Positions 28,322 through 36,821 of a stretch of DNA of 64,000 nucleotides are shown one piece after another. Both the position numbers and the translations under genes were made by a program. The notes beneath the pieces were generated by a model. That model was not told where the DNA came from, did no database searches, and worked only from the letters and a program-made list of their open reading frames with translations. The stretch is from JAPKYZ01 sp033763835. GTDB taxonomy: Bacteria; Acidobacteriota; Terriglobia; Bryobacterales; Bryobacteraceae. The stretch's first letter is position 1; each line of letters starts with the position of its first letter. Where the stretch lies: the NCBI GenBank assembly GCA_033763835.1, contig JANRJS010000012.1, positions 1-64,000 of the forward strand, written 5' to 3'.

Positions 28322-28337
28322 GCGCTCGCTCAGACTA

Positions 28338-29147
28338 CTACATCTTGCCGAACACGCCCACCCACAGCGCGTTGACCAGCGAGTGCGTCACCATCGAGGC
28401 TCGAATCGATCCGGCCTCGCGAAAGGCCCGCCCGCAAAAAATGCCCAACGCGGCGGTGAGGATCGCGTGCTTCCAGTTCGGAAAGCCGCGAAAGGGCAGG
28501 TGCGCCAAGCCGAACAGCACCGCCGCGAGCGGTAGTCCTAGCCAGCGCTGCAAGAGTCCCCGAAAGAAGAATTCCTCGCACAACGCGATAAACCAGAGCG
28601 ACCCAAAGAACATACCCAACCCGTTCAGGGCCTGCTTGGACCACTGCGGATTCGCGGGCCAACGCAGCGAACCGAGCGCGAATCCGATCGCTAAGCCTAC
28701 CGGGAGAAATAGCAAGAACTCTCGGGCGCCGATCTTCCATTCGCGCTTGGACGGCCAAAACCCGAACCCGATTCCCGGTTCTTTCGCGATGTAGAGGACC
28801 GCGATCATACCCGTGCGGTACCACATCGCCTTACCGAGAAAATCGGATTTCGGCGCGAGATAGAGTCGGTCGAAAACGTCCGAAAGATACACCGCCGCCA
28901 TCAAGGCGACAAACAGCAGATCGAGCGCTTTCGCGCGCGGCAGCGCCGCGAACCAGATCGCCGGAATCAGCACCAGGGTTAACAATCGCCACCAATCGGC
29001 GTGCGATTGCGGCAGCAGAAGGTAAGGGGCGAGTGCGGCGGCGACCAGCGCACCAGGCAGCCAACGTTCGGGGAGCCTTGCCCACAATCCGAACGCCAGC
29101 GCCAGAAAGAACGCCGCCTCCGCCGCCAAGGCGAAAGGAGGCGGCAC
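28338..29147 (-). CDS. CPBP-family intramembrane metalloprotease
   Basis: This 269-residue polytopic membrane protein has the CPBP motifs CEEFFFRGLLQRW (EExxxR), LFGLAHLPF (FxxxH) and MVTHSLVNALWVG (HxxxN). About seven or eight hydrophobic segments are present. It is the first gene of the operon running to position 24560. It is more divergent from the CPBP protein at 11.4-12.3 kb than a recent duplicate would be. It is separated by 13 bases from the end of the TonB receptor gene upstream, so read-through from that gene is possible. Confidence 0.88.
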   Translation of the reverse strand: MPPPFALAAEAAFFLALAFGLWARLPERWLPGALVAAALAPYLLLPQSHADWWRLLTLVLIPAIWFAALPRAKALDLLFVALMAAVYLSDVFDRLYLAPKSDFLGKAMWYRTGMIAVLYIAKEPGIGFGFWPSKREWKIGAREFLLFLPVGLAIGFALGSLRWPANPQWSKQALNGLGMFFGSLWFIALCEEFFFRGLLQRWLGLPLAAVLFGLAHLPFRGFPNWKHAILTAALGIFCGRAFREAGSIRASMVTHSLVNALWVGVFGKM

Positions 29148-29160
29148 CTTTCTAGATTAT

Positions 29161-32100
29161 TTAGAAATCTACCCGCAGCGCCATCTGGTAAATCCGCGGA
29201 TTACCCGTCGTCGCGGAAATCACCCCGAACGATTGCGGCGTCTGCAAGTTCAAGCCGGGCGTCGCGAAGAACGCGTTGTTCAGTAAGTTGTACGCCTCCG
29301 CTCGGAACGTCACGAACAGTTTCTCGCCCACCACGCGGAACCGTTTCACCAATGAAAGGTCGGTGTTGAAGTAGTGTGGGCCTCGGAATGCGTTGCGCCC
29401 CGAAGAGCCGATGAATCCCGCCGCCGGCTGCGAGAACAACCCGACTTGATCCACCGAGAAGTACCGAACGCCCGTCCCGATCTTCTCGACGGCGCCGATG
29501 CTGCGGTCCGGTCCGCTGAAATTGCCCCATGTGGCATTCGTCGTAGGTCCGGTCGTCAGGCCCGACGAAATCGTCATCGTGGGACCGCTGGTGTAGATGC
29601 CCAGCGATCCCAATTCCCAACCGCCGATCAGGCGGTCCGCCCAATCGGGCATCCCGCCGCCAATGGCCTTGCCTTTGCCGATCGGGATGAAGTAGCTCGC
29701 GGTCCAGTTGAACGTATGCGTGCGGTCGATATCGCTAAGGGCGCGATTCAGGCGCAAGTTGAAACTGTCCACCGGCGAGGTTAAGCCCGAACCATCCACC
29801 GACGAGTTGTCCATCGTCTTCGACCACGTGTAATTCAGCGCGAACCGCACCGCGCCCGTCTGCCGCCGGACGCTCGCCTGGAACGAGTTGTAGTAGGTGC
29901 GCCCGGCGTTGGTGCCGACGGCCACCGTCTGGAACTGCGGGAAGTTGCGCAGATAAAACTGGCCGACGCCCGCCGTCGCGTAGCGCGTGTAGTTGCTGGT
30001 GTCGATCGTATTCGCCGCCGTACCGACGTTCCCTTGCGTCAGGTTCGTAGCCCCGATCGTCGACACGGCTTGCGCGGCGTTACCGCCGAACATCCGCACA
30101 ATCGCGTTCGTCGCCGGAGTGTTGTTGCGCATCGCCGCCAGTTGCTGAAAGTCCGCGAGGAAGCCGTCGTAAATCCGCGTCTGGTTATAGTTCACGTCCA
30201 TCAATTGTTTGATGCCGCGATTGCCGACGTAGCCCAGTTCGAGCACCGTGTTGCGCAAGATTTCGCGCTGAATCGTGAAGTTCATCTGTGCTACGTAAGG
30301 CGTCCGAAAATAGGGATCGAACAGCGCGAGCGTCGCTTGGCCACGCGTCGGAGCAAGCGTTAACACTGGGGCCGAGGGCGCGGCGGGTAACGTGGGATTA
30401 TCGCTCACGCGGCGGTCCGATCCCGTGGCCTGATTCGGAAACACTTGTATCGCCGCCGCGAAGCCGGGCATGTTACCGTCCACATCGTTGGCCGTGGCGC
30501 CGATCACTCTGTCGTAGAAGATGCCGAACGACCCGCGAATCGACGTCTTGCCTTCCTTGCCGGGCGCCCAGGCGAAACCGAAACGCGGCGCGAAGTTATT
30601 CCAGTCGTTGTTCATCCACGGCACGCCTCTCCGCACGGTGAGATCGGCGATGTTCGCGCCTGGATGCACCAAGCCCGAGGCCGACTGCACGACATTGCCC
30701 TGCAGACCGTCTTTCTCGAACGGCACCCCGTAGAACTCGTAGCGGAGACCGAGGTTCAGAGTCAGGCGCGGAAGCACGCGCCAGTCGTCTTGAAAATAGA
30801 ACGAGTAATCGCGGAATTTGAAATTCCGGTCGCGCGGCGTGCCCACCGTTTGAAACTTCTCGAGATCCGAATAAAACGTAGTATTGATCGAACTCACCCG
30901 GCCCAACAGGTCGTTATACAGATTGTCGAAGCGCAGGCGGTCCGCCGCCACGATCGTCCCGGCCGCCGGACCGATGGTCCCCGGAGCGGCGTTCCCGAAA
31001 TTTTGGGTTAACGAGATCGTCGGCCAGATATTGGCGTCGTTCGACGATAGCTGGGTTGTCAGGGCAAAACGCACCCCCGCCTTAAACGAGTGCTTGCCGC
31101 GCAGAATCGACAGGTTGTCGGTGATCTGATCCACGGGCGAGTTTCTCCGCGAACCGAAACCCGTCGGCAATGGGTCGGTAAACAGGTTGGAACTGATTCT
31201 CGCTTCGCCCGGCGTGAGCGAGCGCACCCGGAAAAAGTCCACCGTCGATTCCTGATGACCGGCGATAAACTCGTTCACGAGCCAGGGACGGATGGTCCAG
31301 GAAGATCCCACCGCGTACCCCCACCGGATGCCTCCTTGCGATCCGCTCGGCTGGCCGGGGAATGTCGCTTCGGCGTTATTGAGGGTGTCGGCGGGGGTGA
31401 GGGTGCGAAAGCGCGAATACCGGCCCCAGATGCGGTGGGTCGAGCTTACGTTGTAGTCGCTCTTAAACGTGATCTGCTCGTTCTCGCTGCTCGCCGGAGC
31501 GTTGAAGCGGAAGCCCGCGGTGTTCAGGCCGTCGCCGACATCCGTGTTGTTCGGGTTCGGAAGCAGCGCCAAATTGCGCGCCACCGCGCGGTCGATCCCG
31601 ATGCCGCGCGGGTCGTTACGCACAATATCGAACGACTGAATCGGAGCCGTCGCCGTTTGCCGCCACCGGAAAATCCCCGATTTCGCCTCGGGAGTCAACA
31701 CCGTGCGGTTGCGCACCACTTCTTGCGCGGTACGCTGCCCTTGGAAATTGAAAAAGAAGAACAGCTTGTCCTTGCCGTTATAGATTTTCGGCAACACGAT
31801 CGGGCCGCCGAACGATCCGCCGTAGGTGTTTTGAAGAAACTTCGGCCGCGGACTCTCGGGAACGCCCGGCGCGGTCTTGTTGAAGAAGTTGTTCGCGTTG
31901 AGGACCGTGTTCCGGTGGTACCAGAACAAGTTGCCGCGCGGATCGTTGGTACCGGACCGCGTAATAAGCTCCACTTGCCCGCCCGCGTTGCGGCCGTACT
32001 CGGCCTTCGCGCCATTGGTGATGATGCGGAACTCTTCTACGGAATCCGTATTGGTCGCGTTCAGCGTCAACCCCAAGCGCGGCAGCACGGAATCGTTGAC

Positions 32101-32655
32101 ATCGATGCCGTCGAGGGTGTTGTTGTTCGATCCCTGCCGCAACCCGTTCACGCGCGAAAACGAATTGTCCGCCGGATTGATCTGCACACCCGGCTGATAG
32201 GTCGCTAGCACGATCGGATTGCGCGCGAGCTGCGGCAGCGTGTCGATGTCGCGTAGCGTCACCGCGCGCTGAATCGTGGCGTCCGTCGTCTGCACCCGCA
32301 CGTTCGACGCTTCCACCGTGATCGTTTCCGCCACGGCGCCCAACTCCATCGGCACGTCCTGGCGGAGCGTGATTCCGACGGTCATTTCGATATTGGCGAT
32401 CGCCGCTTTGCGGAATCCGCCCGCTTCGACCGTCAAATTGTAGAGCCCGGGCTGCAGCAGGGGAAACGCGTAGAAGCCCTCGGAATCCGATTCGGCGCTC
32501 TGCTGCACCTGCGTGCGGACGTTCGTGACTTGCAGCTTCGCGGCCGGGATTACGGCTCCGGAAGCGTCTTTCACCGTACCTTCGAGACGCGCGCTCTGGA
32601 CTTGGCCGAAGGCGCAAGCGAGCGCGAAAAATAGACACAACGGTAAGCGGACCAT
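29161..32655 (-). CDS. TonB-dependent receptor, Oar-like, with N-terminal carboxypeptidase-regulatory domain
   Basis: This outer-membrane receptor has about 1164 residues. The signal peptide is MVRLPLCLFFALACAFGQVQ, the regulatory domain is ARLEGTVKDASGAVIPAAKL, and the plug region is DIDTLPQLARNPIVLATYQPG with GLRQGSNNNTLDGIDVND. A long barrel ends QMALRVDF with terminal Phe. I prefer the ATG at 32655 because AAAGGTGA lies 5 bases upstream; the GTG three codons earlier falls within that site. It is divergent from the HpaI-like gene. The ligand is unknown; it is not a close copy of the first receptor in the window, differing throughout the plug and barrel. Confidence 0.92.
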   Translation of the reverse strand: MVRLPLCLFFALACAFGQVQSARLEGTVKDASGAVIPAAKLQVTNVRTQVQQSAESDSEGFYAFPLLQPGLYNLTVEAGGFRKAAIANIEMTVGITLRQDVPMELGAVAETITVEASNVRVQTTDATIQRAVTLRDIDTLPQLARNPIVLATYQPGVQINPADNSFSRVNGLRQGSNNNTLDGIDVNDSVLPRLGLTLNATNTDSVEEFRIITNGAKAEYGRNAGGQVELITRSGTNDPRGNLFWYHRNTVLNANNFFNKTAPGVPESPRPKFLQNTYGGSFGGPIVLPKIYNGKDKLFFFFNFQGQRTAQEVVRNRTVLTPEAKSGIFRWRQTATAPIQSFDIVRNDPRGIGIDRAVARNLALLPNPNNTDVGDGLNTAGFRFNAPASSENEQITFKSDYNVSSTHRIWGRYSRFRTLTPADTLNNAEATFPGQPSGSQGGIRWGYAVGSSWTIRPWLVNEFIAGHQESTVDFFRVRSLTPGEARISSNLFTDPLPTGFGSRRNSPVDQITDNLSILRGKHSFKAGVRFALTTQLSSNDANIWPTISLTQNFGNAAPGTIGPAAGTIVAADRLRFDNLYNDLLGRVSSINTTFYSDLEKFQTVGTPRDRNFKFRDYSFYFQDDWRVLPRLTLNLGLRYEFYGVPFEKDGLQGNVVQSASGLVHPGANIADLTVRRGVPWMNNDWNNFAPRFGFAWAPGKEGKTSIRGSFGIFYDRVIGATANDVDGNMPGFAAAIQVFPNQATGSDRRVSDNPTLPAAPSAPVLTLAPTRGQATLALFDPYFRTPYVAQMNFTIQREILRNTVLELGYVGNRGIKQLMDVNYNQTRIYDGFLADFQQLAAMRNNTPATNAIVRMFGGNAAQAVSTIGATNLTQGNVGTAANTIDTSNYTRYATAGVGQFYLRNFPQFQTVAVGTNAGRTYYNSFQASVRRQTGAVRFALNYTWSKTMDNSSVDGSGLTSPVDSFNLRLNRALSDIDRTHTFNWTASYFIPIGKGKAIGGGMPDWADRLIGGWELGSLGIYTSGPTMTISSGLTTGPTTNATWGNFSGPDRSIGAVEKIGTGVRYFSVDQVGLFSQPAAGFIGSSGRNAFRGPHYFNTDLSLVKRFRVVGEKLFVTFRAEAYNLLNNAFFATPGLNLQTPQSFGVISATTGNPRIYQMALRVDF

Positions 32656-32755
32656 GAGAGTCACCTTTCCCCTAGCGGTCTTCGGGGCCGCTCAACTTAA
32701 CGATTGAGGAATGGTAGCCGGAAACTTCCCGGAGCGCAAGATCGGACGGTGAAAT

Positions 32756-33607
32756 ATGATTCTTTCCATGCGAACCGCCTGCTTGCTGACAATCGCCCTC
32801 GCCGCGCATGGGCAAACGTTCGAGAATCCCGTTAAGAAGCTTTTGCGCGAAGGCAAGCCCGTCATCGGCGCCACGATCTCAATGGCCAGTGTCGAAGCTT
32901 CCACACTGGCCGCGAGCTTGGGCTACGACTTTTTGTGGATCGAAATGGAGCACTCGCCGATCACGCTCGAAACCGCGCGCAACATGATTCTCGCCACTCG
33001 CGGATTAAAAGCCGTGCCCTTCATCCGCGTTCCGGTCAACGAGCTGTGGACCGCTAAGCGCGCGCTCGATATCGGAGCGCTCGGGGTGATTTTCCCCTTC
33101 ACTTCGACGCCCGAATTGGCGAAACAAGCGGCCGCGGCGACCCATTACCCGAGCGCGGCCGGAAAGCGCGGCTACGGTCCTCGTCTGGCCGAATTGCGCT
33201 GGCCGATCCCCGAAGGCTACGCCGAGTTCGCGAACAAGGAAATCGCGACGATCGTCATCATCGAGGAGGCGCGGGCCATAGACCGGATCGAGGAAATCGC
33301 CGCGACACCGGGCATCGACGTGCTCTTCATCGGTACCAGCGATTTGTCGTATTCGCTCGGACACGGCGGGCAGGTGACACACCCGGTAGTGAAAGCGGCC
33401 ATCGATAAAGTACTAGCTGCGGGACGTAAACATAAGCTGCCCGTAGGACGCCCGATCCGCTCGCCCGAAGATATCCAACTCGCCCTAAAGGAAGGTTTTC
33501 TGTTCCTGCAAGGCGTTTCCGACATCGTGCTGATGCAGAACGGCTCGAAACCGTTTCTCGATACACTCGGTAAGTCCATCGATCCGAAATCGAAGTCGAT
33601 TTACTAG
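32756..33607 (+). CDS. HpcH/HpaI-family aldolase with signal peptide
   Basis: This 283-residue class II pyruvate aldolase-like protein has Arg in PFIRVPVNE, the His-bearing IEMEHSPI, a metal Glu in VIIEEARAI and Asp in FIGTSDLS; all main positions of HpaI are conserved, though the usual Asp-Gly-Glu-His reads Glu-Met-Glu-His. The N-terminus MRTACLLTIALAAHGQT is a Sec-type signal peptide, unexpected for an enzyme acting on cytosolic acyl or sugar acids. ATG at 32756 has GGTGAA just upstream; the ATG at 32768 is the alternative. It is divergent from the TonB receptor. Substrate unknown. Confidence 0.85.
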   Translation: MILSMRTACLLTIALAAHGQTFENPVKKLLREGKPVIGATISMASVEASTLAASLGYDFLWIEMEHSPITLETARNMILATRGLKAVPFIRVPVNELWTAKRALDIGALGVIFPFTSTPELAKQAAAATHYPSAAGKRGYGPRLAELRWPIPEGYAEFANKEIATIVIIEEARAIDRIEEIAATPGIDVLFIGTSDLSYSLGHGGQVTHPVVKAAIDKVLAAGRKHKLPVGRPIRSPEDIQLALKEGFLFLQGVSDIVLMQNGSKPFLDTLGKSIDPKSKSIY

Positions 33608-33649
33608 CGGGAGGGAGTGGTCCAAGGCGAAAAACGCCGGCGACTACGT

Positions 33650-34888
33650 TTAATGGAAGCGCCGGAAAATCAGGCTCCCGTTGGTGCCGCCGAAGCCGAA
33701 AGAGTTCGATAAGGCATACTCGATCGTCATCGGGCGCGCGACGTTCGGAACGTAGTCGAGGTCGCAACCCTCATCCGGCTCGTCAAGATTGACGGTCGGC
33801 GGAGCGATCTGATCGCGCAACGCGAGCACGGTAATTCCCGCTTCAAGCCCACCCGCGCCGCCCAGAAGATGCCCGGTCATCGATTTCGTCGACGACACGG
33901 CCAGCTTGTAAGCGTGATCGCCGAAACAACGCTTAATCGCCACCGTTTCGATGCGGTCGCCGACTTCCGTCGAAGTCGCGTGGGCGTTCATGTACTGAAT
34001 GGACTCGGGAGCTAACCCCGCGTCTTTCAACGCGTTACGCATCACACGGTAGGCCCCGTCGCCGTCTTCCGAAGGCGAGGTCATGTGATAGGCGTCGCCC
34101 GACATGCCGTAGCCGACGATCTCGGCGAGAATGTTCGCGCCCCGGGCCTTGGCATGCTCCAGTTCCTCGAGCAACAGAATTCCGGCGCCTTCGCCGACGA
34201 CAAACCCGTCGCGGCCTTTGTCCCATGGACGGCAAGCGCGGGCCGGATCGTCATTGCGCGTCGAAAGCGCCCGCATGGCGGCGAATCCGCCGACCCCCAT
34301 CGGGGTAATCGACGCCTCCGCGCCTCCGCAGATCATCGCCAAGGCGTAGCCATGCTGGATGAGCCGGAAGCTATCGCCGATGGAGTGCGCGCTTGTGGTG
34401 CAGGCGGTGGCCGTCGCCGAGTTCGGTCCCTTCGCGCCCGTCCGGATCGAAACCTGCCCCGAAGCGAGGTTCACGATCGTCGCCGGGATGAAGAACGGGG
34501 AAATGCGTCCGGGCCCGCCCTTTAGGTATTTTTCGTGCTCCCGCTCGATGACCTCGAACCCGCCGATGCCACTTCCGATGTAGACCCCGACTTCCTCGGC
34601 AATCTCCGGCCCGATCTTCAGCCCGGACGCGGCCAAAGCTTCGTCCGTCGCGGCGATCGCGAAGGTCATGAAGCGGGCGAGCTTCTTCAGTTCCTTCTTC
34701 TCGACGAAGTGTCCGGCGTCGAAATCGCGGACTTCGCCCGCTATCTGGCAACTGAACGCGGCGGGATCGAAGTGCGTGATGCGCCCGATTCCCGATTTCG
34801 AGGCCACGAGAGACTGCCAAGTCTCCGCGGCGGTGTTGCAGGCGCAGGAAACAAGCCCTACGCCGGTCACCACGACTCTGCGCGGCAC
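33650..34888 (-). CDS. fabF: 3-oxoacyl-[acyl-carrier-protein] synthase II
   Basis: This 412-residue condensing enzyme elongates acyl-ACP with malonyl-ACP. The N-terminal strand is RRVVVTGVGLVS. Active-site Cys163 is in TATACTTSAHSIGDS. Catalytic His residues are in NAHATSTEVGD and in SMTGHLLGGAGG, and the C-terminal GFGGTNGSLIF loop is present. The variant ACTTSAHS is within the FabF range. It lies 20 bases after acpP, the classical fatty-acid pair. Confidence 0.96.
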   Translation of the reverse strand: MPRRVVVTGVGLVSCACNTAAETWQSLVASKSGIGRITHFDPAAFSCQIAGEVRDFDAGHFVEKKELKKLARFMTFAIAATDEALAASGLKIGPEIAEEVGVYIGSGIGGFEVIEREHEKYLKGGPGRISPFFIPATIVNLASGQVSIRTGAKGPNSATATACTTSAHSIGDSFRLIQHGYALAMICGGAEASITPMGVGGFAAMRALSTRNDDPARACRPWDKGRDGFVVGEGAGILLLEELEHAKARGANILAEIVGYGMSGDAYHMTSPSEDGDGAYRVMRNALKDAGLAPESIQYMNAHATSTEVGDRIETVAIKRCFGDHAYKLAVSSTKSMTGHLLGGAGGLEAGITVLALRDQIAPPTVNLDEPDEGCDLDYVPNVARPMTIEYALSNSFGFGGTNGSLIFRRFH

Positions 34889-34908
34889 CGGTTCTCCTTC
34901 GACCTCGC

Positions 34909-35157
34909 TTACTTCTTGCCTTGATTCTTAACGATGTAGTCGATGGCGTCGCCCACCGTCTTCATCTTTTCGGCGTCCTCGTCCGGAACTTCCATGCCGA
35001 ACGCTTCTTCGAAAGCCATCACCAGTTCGACGATATCGAGGGAGTCGGCGCCCAGGTCGTCCACAAAGGACGCGGTGCGGTCTACCTGCGCTTCATCGAC
35101 CCCTAACTGCTCGACGATGATCTGTTTGACTTTCTGTTCCACTTGCTCAGCGGTCAC
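34909..35157 (-). CDS. acpP: Acyl carrier protein
   Basis: This 82-residue acidic carrier protein has the 4'-phosphopantetheine site GADSLD (Ser39), followed by VELVMAFEEAFGMEVPDEDAEKM, the canonical helix II/III sequence. It starts at GTG, preceded by TTTGGAGG with about 8 bases of spacing. It is co-directional with fabF 20 bases downstream. An upstream gap of 176 bases probably holds its own promoter, as expected for a highly expressed gene. Confidence 0.97.
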   Translation of the reverse strand: MTAEQVEQKVKQIIVEQLGVDEAQVDRTASFVDDLGADSLDIVELVMAFEEAFGMEVPDEDAEKMKTVGDAIDYIVKNQGKK

Positions 35158-35163
35158 TTACGA

Positions 35164-35208
35164 TGCCTCCAAAGTATTTGAGTCTAGCAACAAACCGGCG
35201 GTAATTTT
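35164..35208 (-). promoter_or_regulatory. Candidate acpP promoter and ribosome-binding site
   Basis: Reading the minus strand toward acpP, TTGAAA is followed 19 bases later by TAGACT and then by GGAGG before the GTG start. The spacer is longer than ideal and the -10 is a moderate match, so this is only a candidate sigma-70-like promoter. Confidence 0.35.
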
Positions 35209-35283
35209 CAAAGATTTCTTTACGGCTAGGCGGTAACCTCCCTGTGAGGTTCCGCGCCTACACATTCAAATCCCCGTTACACC

Positions 35284-35318
35284 GGCGGGCATCACCACCC
35301 CAAAAAATGATGCCCGCC
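35284..35318 (-). terminator. Terminator-like 11-bp hairpin downstream of cysK
   Basis: GGCGGGCATCA (35284-35294) and TGATGCCCGCC (35308-35318) form a perfect 11-bp stem with a 13-base loop, 16 bases past the cysK stop. There is no U-tract after the stem on either strand; on the minus strand a run of six T lies in the loop. It probably separates cysK from acpP transcription, either as a terminator needing Rho or as a 3' stabilising structure. Confidence 0.5.
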
Positions 35319-35333
35319 ACCCATACCCTCGGC

Positions 35334-36290
35334 CTACGCTTCCGGGATTCCCTCAAACAAAACGCTAGTTAGATACCGTTCCCCGGCGTCGGGCAGCACG
35401 ACAACGATCGTCTTTCCTGCCATTTCGGGTTCCGCCGCCACTTTCACCGCCACCGCAGCCGCCGCGCCGCAGGAAATCCCGCAAAGGATCCCCTCCTCGC
35501 GAGCTAAACGCCGGGCCATCTCGATCGCCTCTTCGTTGGCGACGGGCATCACCCGGTCTACCATCTTGAGGTCGAGCGTTTCCGGTACAAATCCCGCCCC
35601 GATCCCCTGAATTTTGTGCGGACCGGGCTGAACCGCGTCTCCGGCGAGGGTTTGGGCGATGACGGGGGAAGCGGCGGGTTCGACGGCGATCGAAATCAGC
35701 GGCTTTCTTTTCTCGAGCTTCCAGTAACGCGACACCCCGGTGATCGTGCCGCCCGTACCCACGCCCGCCACCAGGACGTCCATCCCCCCCTCGGTGTCGT
35801 CCCAAATCTCCGGACCGGTCGTGCGAACGTGAATTTCAGGATTGGCGGGATTCTTAAACTGCTGCAGCAGAACGTACCGGCCCGGATCGGATTCGGCGAT
35901 GGACTCGGCTTCCGAAATCGCGGCGCGCATGCCACCCGCGCCCGGGGTCAGCACAAGATTCGCGCCGAACGCCTTCAAGACCTTGCGCCTTTCGATCGAC
36001 ATCGTCTCCGGCATCGTCAACGTAATCGGATAACCGCGCGCCGCCGCCACAAACGCTAGCGCGATACCGGTATTGCCCGATGTAGGCTCGATGATTTCCT
36101 TGCCCGGCCTCAGAACGCCGCGCCGTTCCGCGTCCCAGATCATCGAAGCGCCGATGCGGCACTTCACCGAGTACGCCGGATTGCGGCCCTCGATTTTGGC
36201 GAGCACCCGGGCCGCCGATCCAGCCGTCACGCGGTTGAGCCGGATCAAAGGGGTACGGCCGATGGAGAGCGAATTATCGTCGAAGATCAT
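35334..36290 (-). CDS. cysK: Cysteine synthase A (O-acetylserine sulfhydrylase)
   Basis: This 318-residue PLP enzyme makes cysteine from O-acetylserine and sulfide. The PLP Lys is in NPAYSVKCRIGASMIWDAE (Lys43), the substrate loop is EPTSGNTGIALAF and the Gly-rich phosphate loop is GVGTGGTITGV. The C-terminal serine for the PLP nitrogen is in GISCGAAAAVA. Length fits CysK rather than CysM or a CBS. It lies 6 bases after the Rrf2 regulator gene, with which it forms a two-gene operon. Confidence 0.96.
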   Translation of the reverse strand: MIFDDNSLSIGRTPLIRLNRVTAGSAARVLAKIEGRNPAYSVKCRIGASMIWDAERRGVLRPGKEIIEPTSGNTGIALAFVAAARGYPITLTMPETMSIERRKVLKAFGANLVLTPGAGGMRAAISEAESIAESDPGRYVLLQQFKNPANPEIHVRTTGPEIWDDTEGGMDVLVAGVGTGGTITGVSRYWKLEKRKPLISIAVEPAASPVIAQTLAGDAVQPGPHKIQGIGAGFVPETLDLKMVDRVMPVANEEAIEMARRLAREEGILCGISCGAAAAVAVKVAAEPEMAGKTIVVVLPDAGERYLTSVLFEGIPEA

Positions 36291-36296
36291 TCGCTT

Positions 36297-36710
36297 CTAA
36301 ATATCCCAATTCGGTATGTACTTCTCTTGACGCTCTCGCCACGCCCGCACCAGATCTTCCACCGTCGTGCGGTCCACCACTTCGCCGACGGCGCGATCGA
36401 CGTCCTTCCAAAGGCCCGTGAACGGCGTATCGCGGCGCTTACGTTTCGCGCCCTGCCCTTCCAGGTACCGCAACACCTCTCCGACGGTGACGCTCGAAGC
36501 CGGCCGCGCCAGCAAGTACCCGCCGTCGGCTCCGCGCTTCGATTCGACGAATCCCCCTTGCTTTAGCGACGCAAGAATCAACTCCAAAAACTTTTGCGGA
36601 ATCTTCTGGCGGCGGGCGATACCCGAAATCTTCACCGGGACCGCGGCGGGCTGCGCGGCCAAGTCGAATAAGGCGGATAAGGCGTATTCGCTCTTCAACG
36701 GAATATTCAT
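36297..36710 (-). CDS. Rrf2-family transcriptional regulator (CymR-like, no cysteines)
   Basis: This 137-residue winged-helix repressor has the Rrf2 opening MNIPLKSEYALSALFDLA, recognition region ARRQKIPQKFLELILASLKQGG and wing GADGGYLLARP. It contains no cysteine at all, so it cannot bind an iron-sulfur cluster as IscR and NsrR do. With cysK 6 bases downstream, the CymR type, which senses cysteine status through CysK, is the better analogy. ATG at 36710 is the family start; a longer frame begins 24 codons earlier without conservation. It is divergent from mntH. Confidence 0.88.
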   Translation of the reverse strand: MNIPLKSEYALSALFDLAAQPAAVPVKISGIARRQKIPQKFLELILASLKQGGFVESKRGADGGYLLARPASSVTVGEVLRYLEGQGAKRKRRDTPFTGLWKDVDRAVGEVVDRTTVEDLVRAWRERQEKYIPNWDI

Positions 36711-36732
36711 CTCGAAGGAACGGACGCTTGAG

Positions 36733-36761
36733 AGGTTACAGAAGCGTTGAGCAAAGGTCAA
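36733..36761 (-). promoter_or_regulatory. Candidate promoter of the Rrf2-cysK operon
   Basis: On the minus strand TTGACC and TAACCT are separated by exactly 17 bases, with the -10 element ending 22 bases before the Rrf2 ATG. The -35 box is a strong sigma-70 match and the -10 a weak one. Start point unproven. Confidence 0.45.
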
Positions 36762-36773
36762 ACGCGATCCCGC

Positions 36774-36807
36774 TTGCGCCACGCCTGGAAGTAAACTATA
36801 GTTTACT
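36774..36807 (+). promoter_or_regulatory. mntH promoter with perfect 18-bp operator palindrome
   Basis: AGTAAACTATAGTTTACT at 36790-36807 is identical to its reverse complement. It covers the -10 hexamer TATAGT (36797-36802), which lies 17 bases after TTGCGC (36774-36779). A protein dimer bound here would block RNA polymerase. Given the metal-transporter gene, a MntR/DtxR- or Fur/Mur-type regulator is likely, but the regulator is not encoded nearby, apart from the divergent Rrf2 gene. Confidence 0.65.
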
Positions 36808-36821
36808 TTTCGGAGAAAACT

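Noticed and set aside
33626..33642. GGCG-AAAAA-CGCC hairpin between the HpaI-like gene and fabF as a terminator
   Set aside because: The stem is only 4 bp and there is no U-tract.
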